Shown: positions 1 to 8,763, counted from the first letter of the stretch. The stretch: 64,000 nt of DNA from Bacillota bacterium (GCA_023511485.1 JAIMBH010000003.1:47453-111452), one strand, 5' to 3'. A program made the numbers and translations. The notes: generated by a model from the sequence alone, not told the origin.

Positions 1-354
1 CATGCCGCCGAGCATGCCGGCATCGCAATGCTCCCTATGTTTGCAATGTGTGACCGCTGGGATATCGGCGGCGTCTCGACGCCGTTTCACCTGCACACCG
101 GTGAGGCGACTATCTTTATATACGATGGTTTTGAAGGCGGTATTGGTATCGCTCGCCGTGGTTTCTGGGTCGCCGAAGAGCATTTAAGAAGGACCCTTGA
201 GGTTATCGAGAGGTGTCCCTGCAAAGATGGTTGTCCATCTTGCATCCAGTCACCCAAGTGCGGCAACTGGAACGAGCCGTTGGATAAACGTGCTGCTATT
301 GGGATACTTAAACAAATAGTGGGCAGTGGGAAGCAAGCAGCAGGCAGTAAATAG
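1..354 (+). CDS. DEAD/DEAH-box helicase, C-terminal DUF1998 part (5' end outside window)
   Basis: The reading frame is open from base 1 and ends at a TAG at 352-354, so only the last 117 residues are seen. They match the zinc-binding DUF1998 tail of large ATP-dependent helicases: a YDGFEGGIG motif followed by a four-cysteine cluster CPCKDGCPSCIQSPKCGN and NEPLDK. In this family the tail follows a DEAD/DEAH helicase core and probably binds nucleic acid. The core itself lies to the left of the window. The last 12 residues or so (GSGKQAAGSK) are low complexity. The family call is firm; the role of the whole protein cannot be judged from this part. Confidence 0.85.
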   Translation, partial: HAAEHAGIAMLPMFAMCDRWDIGGVSTPFHLHTGEATIFIYDGFEGGIGIARRGFWVAEEHLRRTLEVIERCPCKDGCPSCIQSPKCGNWNEPLDKRAAIGILKQIVGSGKQAAGSK

Positions 355-444
355 TGCTGCAGCTTATCAGTGCTCTCGTGCTGCAGATAAGAAATATTGA
401 AATATTAGCTGGCAACTAGGTAACTATTAATCCGGAGGATTAAC

Positions 445-930
445 ATGGCTATCTATATATCGGTTATAGGAGTTGGTGTAGAACGGGAGGACTTAAACCA
501 GATAGCTTACGAAGTCGGCAGGCTTATTGCCAAGCGCGGGGCGATACTTGTTTGCGGTGGTCTAGGTGGCATTATGCACTCTGCGGCTTGTGGGGCAAAG
601 GAGGCTGGTGGGGTTGCAGTCGGCATCCTTCCTGGCCCAGATAGAGTTGGCGCATCACCGTGTCTTAGCATCGCGATACCAACCGACATGGCGCACGCTA
701 GAAATGCGATTGTTGTACGCTCCGGAGACGCGGTTATTGCAATCGGGGCGGGCTACGGGACGCTCTCTGAAATCGGACTTGCGCTTAAGATGGGAAAGCC
801 TGTCATTGGCATGAGGACTTGGAGCCTGCATCGTGAAGGCAAAGAGGATGCCGGGATAGTCTACGCATCCACCGCAGAAGAAGCCGTTGATATTGCAATC
901 AGGTTATCGACGCCAACTGCTAGCTATTAG
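445..930 (+). CDS. TIGR00725-type LOG/DprA-fold protein
   Basis: 161 residues with a Rossmann-like fold of the LOG / molybdenum-cofactor-carrier superfamily. The glycine-rich CGGLGGIMHSAACGAKEAGG and the later GAGYGTLSEIGLALKMGKPV are the family signatures, and the length is usual for TIGR00725 proteins. A good ribosome site (GGAGG, 435-439) precedes the ATG. The classic LOG phosphoribohydrolase PGGxGTxxE motif is here GAGYGTLSE, so lonely-guy cytokinin-type hydrolase activity is doubtful; nucleotide or cofactor binding is more likely. It stands alone between the helicase and the YbaK-type gene. Confidence 0.8.
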   Translation: MAIYISVIGVGVEREDLNQIAYEVGRLIAKRGAILVCGGLGGIMHSAACGAKEAGGVAVGILPGPDRVGASPCLSIAIPTDMAHARNAIVVRSGDAVIAIGAGYGTLSEIGLALKMGKPVIGMRTWSLHREGKEDAGIVYASTAEEAVDIAIRLSTPTASY

Positions 931-1144
931 ACAAACAGCCTATATGAACATCCAGAAAAAACCAGAAAAATTCTTAGTCAAGAATCTATGGCAACTTAAA
1001 ATTTTGCCGATAAAGAATTTAATTAAATTCGATACCGATCAAACGCTGGGAAAAGCATGTAAAACCGGCAAATTAAATCGAATTAGCCTTGTTGTATACG
1101 GGCGGTAGTGGTACGATCTCTTATAGAGCTAATGGGGGGCAAAA

Positions 1145-1621
1145 ATGAGGACAAGCGTTGACTTACATAACTTCCTTCAATCTCGTGAAGTTCCGCACGA
1201 AATCAGCGTTGTAGAAATACCTGCTAAAACTGTTTCCATGGCGGCGGCAACGCTTGGGCTGGATGAATCAGAGATCGGCAAGACGCTAATAGTTCAAGCC
1301 GATGATAAAGCGGTTGTCGTTATGATTCCGGGTGACCGCAGGTTAGATACCCGCAAGCTTAAAAAAATTACCGGGGCGAGCAAGATAAAACTGGCCGATG
1401 CAGAAGAGCTGGTGAGCCTCACAGGGTACTTTCTTGGGAGTATCCCACCACTTGCACACGCAAATGAGATGCCTATCTATGTGGATCACCGGCTACTTGC
1501 CGTCCCACTGATCTACACGTGTGGTGGCCAGAACAACGCATTCTTAAAAATAAAGCCGACTGATCTTATTGCAGCCGGAAATGCTCAAATCGTCGATATT
1601 GCAGACGACGGGAGAGTGTAA
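1145..1621 (+). CDS. YbaK/EbsC-family aminoacyl-tRNA deacylase-like protein
   Basis: 158 residues of the YbaK/ProX/EbsC editing-domain family, which hydrolyse mischarged aminoacyl-tRNA such as Cys-tRNA-Pro or Ala-tRNA-Pro in trans. Seen: the KTLIVQADDKAVVVMIPGDRRLD segment is split by the usual central strand, followed by a C-terminal GSIPPLAH and a CGGQNNAFLKIKP stretch where these proteins close their pocket. A G-rich ribosome site (GGGGGG, 1134-1139) lies five bases before the ATG. The substrate cannot be told from sequence alone. Confidence 0.8.
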   Translation: MRTSVDLHNFLQSREVPHEISVVEIPAKTVSMAAATLGLDESEIGKTLIVQADDKAVVVMIPGDRRLDTRKLKKITGASKIKLADAEELVSLTGYFLGSIPPLAHANEMPIYVDHRLLAVPLIYTCGGQNNAFLKIKPTDLIAAGNAQIVDIADDGRV

Positions 1622-1633
1622 TAGTTGCTCTTT

Positions 1634-1688
1634 TAGGTCCTTCGACTTCGCTTACGCGAAGTTTGCTCTGAGCGAGTCAAAGGACCTA
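1634..1688. repeat. Imperfect inverted repeat, member of a dispersed CTTCGCTCAGG family
   Basis: TAGGTCCTTCGACTTCGCT at the left is mirrored by GAGCGAGTCAAAGGACCTA at the right, giving a long hairpin just after the YbaK-type gene. The core CTTCGCT...GAGCGAG also occurs at 34694-34720 and 36734-36754, so it is a dispersed intergenic element and may double as a terminator. Confidence 0.6.
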
Positions 1689-1757
1689 GGATGGCACCTC
1701 TTTCACCTTTTGGCCTTCTTTTAACCCTGGCCCTGGCCCTTGGACCCTATCCCGACC

Positions 1758-1815
1758 TTGGCACTTTGGCATGCCTAGACCCAAAGTTCTGCAGCACTGC
1801 AGCACCAACAAACTG
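1758..1815. repeat. Dispersed intergenic repeat (TTGGCACTTTGGCAT family)
   Basis: Bases 1758-1782 are the reverse complement of 21308-21332 with two mismatches. They are followed by repeated GCAGCACTGCAGCAC runs to about 1815 that also resemble 12788-12807 and 21351-21370. Nothing else is seen in the 1622-1982 gap apart from this and the hairpin at 1634-1688. Confidence 0.6.
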
Positions 1816-1982
1816 CAGCACTGTTATTTAATCTTGTAGTTATGCCGTCTCATGTATTATTATAAAAAAGCCAATAGTTACCATCTTTTCCGTCGCATCG
1901 ATCCTTTTTATTAATATGCTGGGTTGAAGCTGTTATTATGACCTTCTGCATAAGTAGCACGGAACATGGTCAGGAGCTAACA

Positions 1983-3737
1983 ATGAGTATATTATCTGTG
2001 GCTGAGGGACAGTGCAAAGAGTGCTACTCTTGTATACGTGCGTGTCCGGTAAAAGCTATTAAAATGGCCAATGGCCAGATTGAGATATTAGATGAGCGCT
2101 GTATATACTGTGGCCGTTGCGTGCTGGCTTGCTCAAAGGGATCAGTTGAGCTTGACGGTGATTTCAAGCGCACCTTTGAACTTCTATCTTCAGATAAAAA
2201 GGTTGTTGCTGTTCTTGCTCCCGAGTATGCGGCTTCGTTCTACCCGATGACGACAGAGCAGCTTACCTATCTAATAGAGCGGGCCGGGTTTTACGGACAT
2301 GAGGATACTGTGCTTGCCGAAGAGATGGTGGCGAGGCACTATCTACGTTATTTTGCAAGCAAAGATGAGTACCCAGTGATCAGGTCGACCTGTCCGGCTG
2401 CTACCATCTGGATTGAGAAATACTATCCCGAGCTGAACGAGCATCTAGCCCCGGTTATCACGCCTGCAGAAGCGCAGGCGCGGCTTGTAAAAAGTATATA
2501 CGGAGCGGATGTAGCGGTTGTTTATGTCACGCCCTGTATTGCCGCAAAAAAAGAGGCTTTAACTTCCAGCGCGATCGATGCGGTTTTGACATTTAGTGAG
2601 TTTAAGAACCTGCTGACACTGCGGCTTGTCGGTTTTGAAGACGACCATGTGGTGAAGAAAAATCCCAGGCCGGAGATTAGAAGGAGATATTCTGTGCCGG
2701 GGGGATTTCCCCGTCCGACGATTGCTCAATATAATATGCTCGATCCGACTCTTATGGTCTTGCGGGGTGTAGATGATTTAGATGACCTTGAAGAAGCGGT
2801 TTTATCCGGCAAGCTTCAGGCTAAATTTATTGATTTATTGGTTTGTGACGGATGCATTGATGGGCCTGGGATAGATACAAGCCTCAGCATACACCTTCGC
2901 AAGAGCATTATAGATGACGTTTATAACAATCGGCTAGTCCATGCATCTAAACAGATAACCTTTGACCAGATTGAGCCATACCTGCCAAAGATCGATATGC
3001 AAAAGACGTTTACCAACAGAAAGGTAAAACTTGCTATGCCAAGCGAGGAGGCAATCCTCGAGATACTTGCTGAGGGGGAGAAGTTTTCCCGCGATGATGA
3101 ACTTGATTGCGGTGCCTGTGGTTATAAGACCTGCCGCGAGCAGGCCATCGCAATTTATCAGGGTATTGCTGATTGGGACATGTGTTTTCCGTTCCGCCGG
3201 CAGGTTTACAACCGTATAATTAATGAGCTTAAGGAGACCGCTGTAACCGATGGTTTGACCGGTCTTTACAACCATAAAAGTTTTCTCGAGAGGCTCTCTG
3301 TTGAATTTAACAGGGCAGAACGGTACGGCCCAGCCCTTTCTCTTATGATGATTGATATTGATAAATTTAAAGAAATTAACGATACCTTTGGTCATGTCAC
3401 AGGCGATTCGGTACTGAAAGCGATTGCAAGCACTTTAAAAAATAACACCCGCCAGTCCGATTTTGCTGCAAGATATGGCGGGGATGAGTTCGCACTGATC
3501 CTTCCGGAGACTAACTTAGATAAGGCCTATAAAGTTGGTGAGAAGCTCCGCCACACAGTTGAGTCCAACCCAATTGTACTCAATCCCGATATTGTAATCA
3601 GAGTGACATTGAGCATCGGGATTGCCTCTTACGATCCCTCAATGTCTGAACCGCTAGCTCTAATACAAAAGACCGACGAGGCGCTGTATAAAGCAAAACA
3701 GGGAGGCCGCAACCAGACGGCGGTATCGAGTATATAG
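1983..3737 (+). CDS. Iron-only hydrogenase-like (HydS-type) sensor fused to a GGDEF diguanylate cyclase
   Basis: 584 residues. Order of domains: two [4Fe-4S] motifs (CKECYSCIRACP and CIYCGRCVLACSKG, residues 11-60); a hydrogenase large-subunit-like domain with STCPA (about 136), TPCIAAKKEA (about 184) and CDGCIDGPG (about 289); another Fe-S domain, DCGACGYKTC (about 375); and a GGDEF domain (about 422-580) with intact YGGDEF. GGDEF domains make cyclic di-GMP. In true FeFe hydrogenases the H-cluster ligands sit in TSCCP, MPCxxKxxE and CxxxC motifs; here all three are present but altered (STCP, CDGC), as in sensory group C/D relatives. A redox or H2/CO-responsive cyclase is inferred. The ATG at 1983 is chosen over 1938 because AGGAG sits at 1972-1976. 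Confidence 0.85.
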   Translation: MSILSVAEGQCKECYSCIRACPVKAIKMANGQIEILDERCIYCGRCVLACSKGSVELDGDFKRTFELLSSDKKVVAVLAPEYAASFYPMTTEQLTYLIERAGFYGHEDTVLAEEMVARHYLRYFASKDEYPVIRSTCPAATIWIEKYYPELNEHLAPVITPAEAQARLVKSIYGADVAVVYVTPCIAAKKEALTSSAIDAVLTFSEFKNLLTLRLVGFEDDHVVKKNPRPEIRRRYSVPGGFPRPTIAQYNMLDPTLMVLRGVDDLDDLEEAVLSGKLQAKFIDLLVCDGCIDGPGIDTSLSIHLRKSIIDDVYNNRLVHASKQITFDQIEPYLPKIDMQKTFTNRKVKLAMPSEEAILEILAEGEKFSRDDELDCGACGYKTCREQAIAIYQGIADWDMCFPFRRQVYNRIINELKETAVTDGLTGLYNHKSFLERLSVEFNRAERYGPALSLMMIDIDKFKEINDTFGHVTGDSVLKAIASTLKNNTRQSDFAARYGGDEFALILPETNLDKAYKVGEKLRHTVESNPIVLNPDIVIRVTLSIGIASYDPSMSEPLALIQKTDEALYKAKQGGRNQTAVSSI

Positions 3738-3802
3738 CTGTTAGATGCCGGCCGCCAGTTTAAAGAAAAGGGAATAAAATGCTAAATGCTGATAGCTATC
3801 AC

Positions 3803-3842
3803 ATATAACCGGAAATTTAAAATTTTAAATTTCCGGTTATAT
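3803..3842. repeat. Perfect 40-bp palindrome
   Basis: ATATAACCGGAAATTTAAAA is followed directly by its exact reverse complement with no loop. It lies 65 bases after the hydrogenase-GGDEF gene and 40 bases before the Nudix gene. It could act as a terminator or cruciform, but there is no T-run after it. Confidence 0.75.
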
Positions 3843-3882
3843 CTATATGACTTACTAATTACTAATTATGCCGGTGGTTATC

Positions 3883-4335
3883 ATGGCTCAAGCAAAGAAG
3901 CATATTAAGACCGAAACTGTAGTATCCTCAGGCGGCGTAGTTTTTCGCAAAGCGGACGGCAGAATTGAGGTGGCACTGACGGCCAGAGAGGATAATATAT
4001 GGGTTCTGCCAAAGGGGTTGGTCGAGAAGGGTGAAAGTTTAGAGGAGGCCGCACTTCGCGAGGTAAACGAAGAGGCAGGTCTCACTGGTGAAATTATCGA
4101 TAAAATTGGCAGAATCGATTACTGGTATTTTTGGCATCCCGACAGCACCCGCTATCACAAGTTTGTTTACTTCTATCTTATAAGGTGCATCGGTGGGGAC
4201 ATAACGAAACACGATTGGGAGGTAAGAGAAGTTCGGTGGTTTCCAATCGGTGAGGCGATAGAAAAGCTGGCATACAAAGACGAGAAAAAGGTTGTTGAAA
4301 AAGCAAAAGAAATGCTGGAGAAGCCCAAAAGATGA
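3883..4335 (+). CDS. Nudix hydrolase (diadenosine polyphosphate hydrolase-like)
   Basis: 150 residues. The Nudix box is complete: GLVEKGESLEEAALREVNEEAGL, listed as GLVEKGE then REVNEEAGL, i.e. Gx5Ex7REVxEExG. The N-terminal SSGGVVFRK and the following IDYWYFWHPD segment resemble Ap4A-type Nudix enzymes that cleave nucleoside-diphosphate-linked compounds. The ATG at 3883 follows GGTGG at 3872-3876; an in-frame ATG at 3868 is possible. The stop overlaps the next start by four bases (ATGA), so the pair is probably cotranscribed and coupled. Confidence 0.85.
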   Translation: MAQAKKHIKTETVVSSGGVVFRKADGRIEVALTAREDNIWVLPKGLVEKGESLEEAALREVNEEAGLTGEIIDKIGRIDYWYFWHPDSTRYHKFVYFYLIRCIGGDITKHDWEVREVRWFPIGEAIEKLAYKDEKKVVEKAKEMLEKPKR

Positions 4336-5210
4336 GCGAGAGCCTTCGTTTTACAGACATCCCGCGCATATTCGCCGAGAAGCCACTGGGCTTGGTTTTT
4401 ATCCTCGGAGAACCAGATACAGGAAAGACGACTTTGTTTAAAGAATTAGCACGAGCATATCTCAAGGCTGGTCTGCGGGTTGGACTTATCGATTCCGATG
4501 TGGGTCAATCCGTGATAGGTCCTCCGACGGTAGTTGGCATGGTAATGGCCGAAGGTTCACTGCCGGATCTCTCGCATACGCAGGCTATTTATTTTGTAGG
4601 GAATAACAGCCCGGTCGGATTTACAGTTGAAGTAGTGGTTGGAAGCAAGCGCATGGTTGACAAAGCGGTTGAGATGCACGCTGATACAATAATTTTTAAT
4701 AGCAGCGGACTTGTTGCTCCTCCTTATGGCACCGTCCTTAAATACAACAAATTCGAGCTTTTGCGTCCCCGCTACGTTATCGCGATTGAGAAAGAAGACG
4801 AACTCTCCCCCATCTTCTCCTTCCTTGTTAACTGTTGGGGCATAGAGGTGGTCCATACCCGGCCTGCGGAAGAGGCCCGAAAGCGATCGCCTGAAGAGAG
4901 GGCAAAATACCGGCAAAAAAAGTATCTTGAGTACTTTAAAAATGCGTCACTAAGAGAATTTGAGTTTGATAAGCTTTGCCTTTATCCAACAAATTTCCTG
5001 GATCGCAAGATGGACACGGACTTAACTGGGTTACTCGTAGGGCTGCAGGATGAGCGGTGGGATACGGTAGCTATTGGCATAATCGAGTCTGTCGATGCCA
5101 ATTCGGTCGCTATATTTGCGCCTTATCCTGATAAGGTAGAGATCCGCGGATTGGTTGCAGGGCGCATAAGGCTATCAAGAGACGGTGTTGAGATGCGAGT
5201 TAGGCCTTAA
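4332..5210 (+). CDS. Clp1/Grc3-like P-loop protein (polynucleotide kinase-like)
   Basis: 292 residues. A Walker A motif GEPDTGKTT (about residues 26-34) and a VGLIDSDVGQSVIGPPTVVG stretch are typical of the Clp1/Grc3/NOL9 family, in which eukaryotic members phosphorylate RNA 5' ends. A short C-terminal beta-rich part (VEIRGLVAGRIRL) also fits. Bacterial and archaeal relatives are mostly uncharacterised, so RNA kinase activity is an inference. It is coupled by a four-base overlap to the Nudix gene, which hints at a shared nucleotide or RNA-end role. Confidence 0.7.
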   Translation: MSESLRFTDIPRIFAEKPLGLVFILGEPDTGKTTLFKELARAYLKAGLRVGLIDSDVGQSVIGPPTVVGMVMAEGSLPDLSHTQAIYFVGNNSPVGFTVEVVVGSKRMVDKAVEMHADTIIFNSSGLVAPPYGTVLKYNKFELLRPRYVIAIEKEDELSPIFSFLVNCWGIEVVHTRPAEEARKRSPEERAKYRQKKYLEYFKNASLREFEFDKLCLYPTNFLDRKMDTDLTGLLVGLQDERWDTVAIGIIESVDANSVAIFAPYPDKVEIRGLVAGRIRLSRDGVEMRVRP

Positions 5211-5306
5211 TGTGCTAATGTTCCAAAGCGCTAGGTTAAAGAATAAAAGAACATTGATGCCTCGGCACTTCTAGACCCGCGCCGCCAGACCCTATATTCT
5301 TTAAAC

Positions 5307-6080
5307 ATGAATTATATCGCACCAGTAATAATAGGATTGGTTGCCGGTTACCTCTCTGGGCATTTTGGTATCGGCGGCGGTTTCTTGATGCAGCCCGCTC
5401 TTCGCTTGTTATTGGGAATGCCTGCCCTAATATCGCTTGGCACTCCCATACCGGTTATTGTCTTATCCGGTATTACCGGTTCTTATAACTACTACCGTGG
5501 CGGCTACATCGACATAAAACTTGCCCCCTATCTATCTATCTCCGGCATTGCAGGCTCTGTTTTGGGGTCGCTTGCTACCGGGGTAATTAACGGAGACATT
5601 ATCTTACTTATTACGGCGGTTGCACTTGCTGTAACGGCCCTCCGCTTTATCCTGAGCATTGAAAAATCTGCGCAGAACGTAAGTCCGCCTGCCAAAAGCA
5701 GCGGTAGAGGTGCGGTAGCGGCCTTGCTTACCGGCCTTATTGCCGGATTCTTAGCTGGATTCCTGGGTCTAGGCGGGGGCTTTTTGTTGGTGCCGGCGCT
5801 TTCTATTATCTTCAAGAAAGATATGAAAACATCGCTTGGCACATCGCTTCTGGTTATAATTGCCTATTCGATTCCCGCTGCCGCCACCCATTTTCTTCTT
5901 GGTCACGTAGACCTCCTTCTTGCGGCACTCTTGGCAGTTGGGATCATCCCGGGAGCTTATCTGGGTTCGAGGGTTGCTATCAGCCTTCCAGAAGCGCTTC
6001 TTCGCAAACTCTTTGGTATCTTCTTGCTACTTGTCTCTCTTTACTTTGCAGGATTTGAGATAAGCGTGCTGCTTAAGTAG
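5307..6080 (+). CDS. TauE/SafE (TSUP) family membrane permease
   Basis: 257 residues, almost all hydrophobic, with about eight membrane segments in two repeated halves. Each half holds the family signature: GHFGIGGGFLMQPAL near residue 20 and GFLGLGGGFLLVPAL near residue 155. TSUP proteins export or import sulfur or carbon oxyanions such as sulfite, taurine-derived sulfoacetate or thiosulfate. The substrate cannot be told here. There is no clear ribosome site before the ATG. Confidence 0.85.
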   Translation: MNYIAPVIIGLVAGYLSGHFGIGGGFLMQPALRLLLGMPALISLGTPIPVIVLSGITGSYNYYRGGYIDIKLAPYLSISGIAGSVLGSLATGVINGDIILLITAVALAVTALRFILSIEKSAQNVSPPAKSSGRGAVAALLTGLIAGFLAGFLGLGGGFLLVPALSIIFKKDMKTSLGTSLLVIIAYSIPAAATHFLLGHVDLLLAALLAVGIIPGAYLGSRVAISLPEALLRKLFGIFLLLVSLYFAGFEISVLLK

Positions 6081-6150
6081 AGCAATTAGCTTTCAGTTAC
6101 TAGCTTTATATTTCTTCGTCTTTAAGCTAATAGCTGATTGCTAATTACGG

Positions 6151-6179
6151 CTGACTGCTAAAGGCTATTCAGCTATAAT
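6151..6179 (+). promoter_or_regulatory. Sigma-70-type promoter for the two-component pair
   Basis: CTGACT (6151-6156), 17 bases, TATAAT (6174-6179). The -10 is perfect and the -35 matches four of six. The kinase start is 57 bases downstream. The surrounding 6090-6165 holds AGCTAATAGCTGATTGC-type inverted repeats. Confidence 0.5.
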
Positions 6180-6235
6180 CATAGTCATCCCAAGTAAAAG
6201 CAAACAAAGCCCACACTGACGGTCTGGCGGCACTT

Positions 6236-7570
6236 ATGAAAATTATGAAAAAGTGGGAAGATAATCATACAACCACCTTTTATTATTTTGTTGGCAGTCT
6301 TATCTTTGGCAGCATATCTGCCCTTGCAGTCGTTTATCTTAACGCATACTTGCTTAAAATGCCATCAAGTGCCCTGATATTTTTTCTTCTTGCTATTCCT
6401 TCGACAGCAACAGTTTTTGCGGCCCTTACTCTTTTCAGGTTTACCAGCGAGGCAGAGCATAATAAGGCCAAGCAATCACACCAGATGCTTGAGATAGCAA
6501 GAAAGACCCTTCCATATTTAAGAAAAGGGCTTAGTTTTGAGTCTGCCTCGGAGGTAGTAAAGATCATCCATAGCGAGGCAGATGCAATTGCGGTATCGAT
6601 TACCGATAGAAAAACGGTTCTAGGCTTCCATGGCATAGGAGGCGACCATCATCTGGTTGGAAAGCCGATTCTAACGCGTGCTACCAAAGAAACCATTGAA
6701 ACCAACACATCGCGTATCCTTGCCTCGAAAACTGAGATCGGCTGCCCGATGGTAAACTGCAGGCTGAAAGCCGCAATTGTCGTTCCCCTTGAGAAGAGAG
6801 GAAAAGCGGTAGGCACGCTCAAATTTTACTACGACAATCCAAAAAAGCTTACCGAGAGCAGAATCGCTGTGGCTGAAGGCCTGGCCCAGCTTCTTAGCAC
6901 CCAAATAGAGCTCTCAGAGCTTGACCGGCAGGCGGAGATGCTTTACAAGGCGGAGTTAAGGGCACTTCAGGCGCAGATAAATCCGCATTTTTTATTTAAT
7001 ACATTAAATACGATTACGGCTTTTATTAGGACCGACCCCCAAAAGGCGCGCAAGCTTCTCGTGCAATTTGCTGACTTTTTCAGAAAGACGCTTGAGTGGA
7101 AGGATGGCTTTATCACGTTGGCTCAGGAACTGGATTATGTTTCTCTTTACCTTGTCCTTGAAAAGGCCAGGTTTGGCGATCGACTTGATATAGAATTTTA
7201 CATCGATAACGATGCGCAAAGCTGCATTTTACCTGCTCTTACAGTTCAGCCGCTCGTTGAAAATGCGGTAAAACATGGTTTTTGTGAAGATCGCCCCCTT
7301 GAGATAAAGATTATTGCAAGGCTAAATGGCGATGACATGTATATTACAGTTGTCGATAATGGTTGCGGAATTTCTGAAGAAGAGCTAGACCAAGTGTTAA
7401 AATTTGGTTATGGTAAAGGTAGTGGCATAGGTTTAAGCAATATAAATGAAAGGCTGAAAAGTCTCTATGGTGAGGAATACCAGGTTAAACTTGAAAGCAC
7501 CGAAGGTGCTGGAACCAGAGTGTATATAAAGATTCCGATCTCAAGGAGCAAGGAAGAAAATGACGCTTAA
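6236..7570 (+). CDS. LytS-type sensor histidine kinase
   Basis: 444 residues. Two N-terminal membrane segments (residues about 15-65), a GAF-like domain (about 100-220) with GCPMVNCRLKAAIVVPL, then a His_kinase domain with the phospho-acceptor motif INPHFLFNTLNTI (about 255) and an HATPase with VENAVKHG and GIGLSNINERL. The two GAF cysteines (GCP, NC) are a redox or metal-binding candidate. It overlaps the following response regulator by 11 bases, so the two are a matched pair. Confidence 0.9.
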   Translation: MKIMKKWEDNHTTTFYYFVGSLIFGSISALAVVYLNAYLLKMPSSALIFFLLAIPSTATVFAALTLFRFTSEAEHNKAKQSHQMLEIARKTLPYLRKGLSFESASEVVKIIHSEADAIAVSITDRKTVLGFHGIGGDHHLVGKPILTRATKETIETNTSRILASKTEIGCPMVNCRLKAAIVVPLEKRGKAVGTLKFYYDNPKKLTESRIAVAEGLAQLLSTQIELSELDRQAEMLYKAELRALQAQINPHFLFNTLNTITAFIRTDPQKARKLLVQFADFFRKTLEWKDGFITLAQELDYVSLYLVLEKARFGDRLDIEFYIDNDAQSCILPALTVQPLVENAVKHGFCEDRPLEIKIIARLNGDDMYITVVDNGCGISEEELDQVLKFGYGKGSGIGLSNINERLKSLYGEEYQVKLESTEGAGTRVYIKIPISRSKEENDA

Positions 7571-8315
7571 AACCTTAATAGTCGACGATGAGGCTCCGGC
7601 CCGTTTGGAATTAAGATATTTACTTGATAAGATACCGAATGTCCAGGTGATCGGCGAAGCTACCAATGCGACCGAGGCTATGGAACTTATCAAGGCGCTC
7701 AACTACGACCTTATATTTATGGATATCCAGATGCCTGGGCTATCCGGCCTTGAGGTGGTTGCAGCACTAAAGCAGCTGCCAAATATGCCGGCTGTTGTAT
7801 TTGTTACCGCTTATAGCGAGCACGCAGTCAAGGCTTTTGAGCTGGATGCGGTGGATTACCTGGTAAAACCTATAGATGAGGATAGGCTGGCCCGTGCCGT
7901 CACCAAGGTTGAAAAACTCCTTAGCTCACAGCAGGCCATTACTTCTAAGCCGGAGCAGACTATCGAGAAGTCGCTGATTGATATAGATAGGATACCAGTT
8001 GAGAGTAGAGGCAAGACCTTGCTTCTTCCAATAAAAGATATAGTGTATATATCGAGCCGCAATGATATAGTATTTGTCCATACGGTAGATAGTACATATA
8101 TCACCCGGTTTACTTTGAAAACTCTTGAGGAGCGTCTCCAGAGCAAGTCCTTCTTAAGGGTTCATCGTGGCTATATCGTAAATCTGCGTCACGTAATAGA
8201 GATCGTGCCGATGTATGGTCGCAGCTATGTGTTAAAGGTGCGGTGCAACCAGAACAACGAGATCCCGGTCAGCCGACGCAGGGGTCAGAAGCTGAAAGCT
8301 ATGTTGGGCATATAG
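7560..8315 (+). CDS. LytR/AlgR-type response regulator with LytTR DNA-binding domain
   Basis: 251 residues. The receiver domain (1-120) has DDE near the N-terminus, the phosphorylated Asp in DLIFMDIQMPG, a T/A switch in FVTAYSEHA and the Lys in LVKPI. The LytTR domain (about 150-250) has the typical FLRVHRGYIVNLRHV and IPVSRRR elements, which bind direct-repeat promoter sites. Partner of the preceding kinase. No target site was recognised in the window. Confidence 0.92.
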   Translation: MTLKTLIVDDEAPARLELRYLLDKIPNVQVIGEATNATEAMELIKALNYDLIFMDIQMPGLSGLEVVAALKQLPNMPAVVFVTAYSEHAVKAFELDAVDYLVKPIDEDRLARAVTKVEKLLSSQQAITSKPEQTIEKSLIDIDRIPVESRGKTLLLPIKDIVYISSRNDIVFVHTVDSTYITRFTLKTLEERLQSKSFLRVHRGYIVNLRHVIEIVPMYGRSYVLKVRCNQNNEIPVSRRRGQKLKAMLGI

Positions 8316-8381
8316 CCTTAAACCCCGCTATATATAGTGAAAAGTTATCAAGTTTAAGTGCCGTTTAGTGCTATTTTTTAA

Positions 8382-8417
8382 ACGTTGACGGTTCTACCAA
8401 GACCGTTTACGTCTTTT
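8382..8417 (+). terminator. Probable rho-independent terminator after the two-component pair
   Basis: ACGT-tg-ACGGT pairs with ACCGT-tt-ACGT around a nine-base loop, followed by CTTTT. It lies 67 bases after the response-regulator stop. Confidence 0.45.
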
Positions 8418-8537
8418 AAGTTGCTGTAATTCTTTAAATAAGCTAAAAACTTAACAATAGGTATTAGCTACTACCGGTCCGTTTAATTAGCTTTGGATAG
8501 CATGGTTCATACAGCATAAACTGGCGGTTATATGTAG

Positions 8538-8623
8538 AATTCAGGAGCCAGAAGCCCGGAGCCAGAGGAAAAAGGCAAAAAAAAAATTCTTCTGGATTTT
8601 GACTCCTGACTCCTGAATTTTTT
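8538..8623. repeat. Intergenic inverted repeat AATTCAGGAG / CTCCTGAATT
   Basis: AATTCAGGAG (8538-8547) pairs with CTCCTGAATT (8610-8619), and the arms extend imperfectly inward through CCAGAAGCC and GACTCCTGA. A T-run follows the right arm. The same words recur near 46838-46871 and 47040-47080. The 8316-8861 gap otherwise holds only the terminator, the promoter candidate and the leader hairpins listed separately. Confidence 0.6.
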
Positions 8624-8720
8624 GTTATAAAGAGAGCCTTTCAAAAGGCTCAAGAGGCAGTAGTTATTAAAGTAACGAAACATATATAATAAGCCAAGAA
8701 GAAAGTCTGTTATTTTTATC

Positions 8721-8748
8721 TTGACGAGGAGTTTTGGCAAGGTAATAT
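8721..8748 (+). promoter_or_regulatory. Candidate promoter for the acetyl-CoA pathway locus
   Basis: TTGACG (8721-8726), 16 bases, TAATAT (8743-8748). This would start a leader of about 105 bases before fhs. The -10 matches only four of six, so it is a candidate. Confidence 0.4.
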
Positions 8749-8763
8749 TGGTAATGACTTACA

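Noticed and set aside
887..1108. 73-residue plus-strand frame after the LOG-like gene
   Set aside because: Overlaps the end of that gene, has no ribosome site and a Lys/Leu-rich text with no family.
1790..1825. CRISPR-like short direct repeats (GCAGCACTGCAGCAC)
   Set aside because: Only two or three adjacent copies without unique spacers, and no cas genes in the window.
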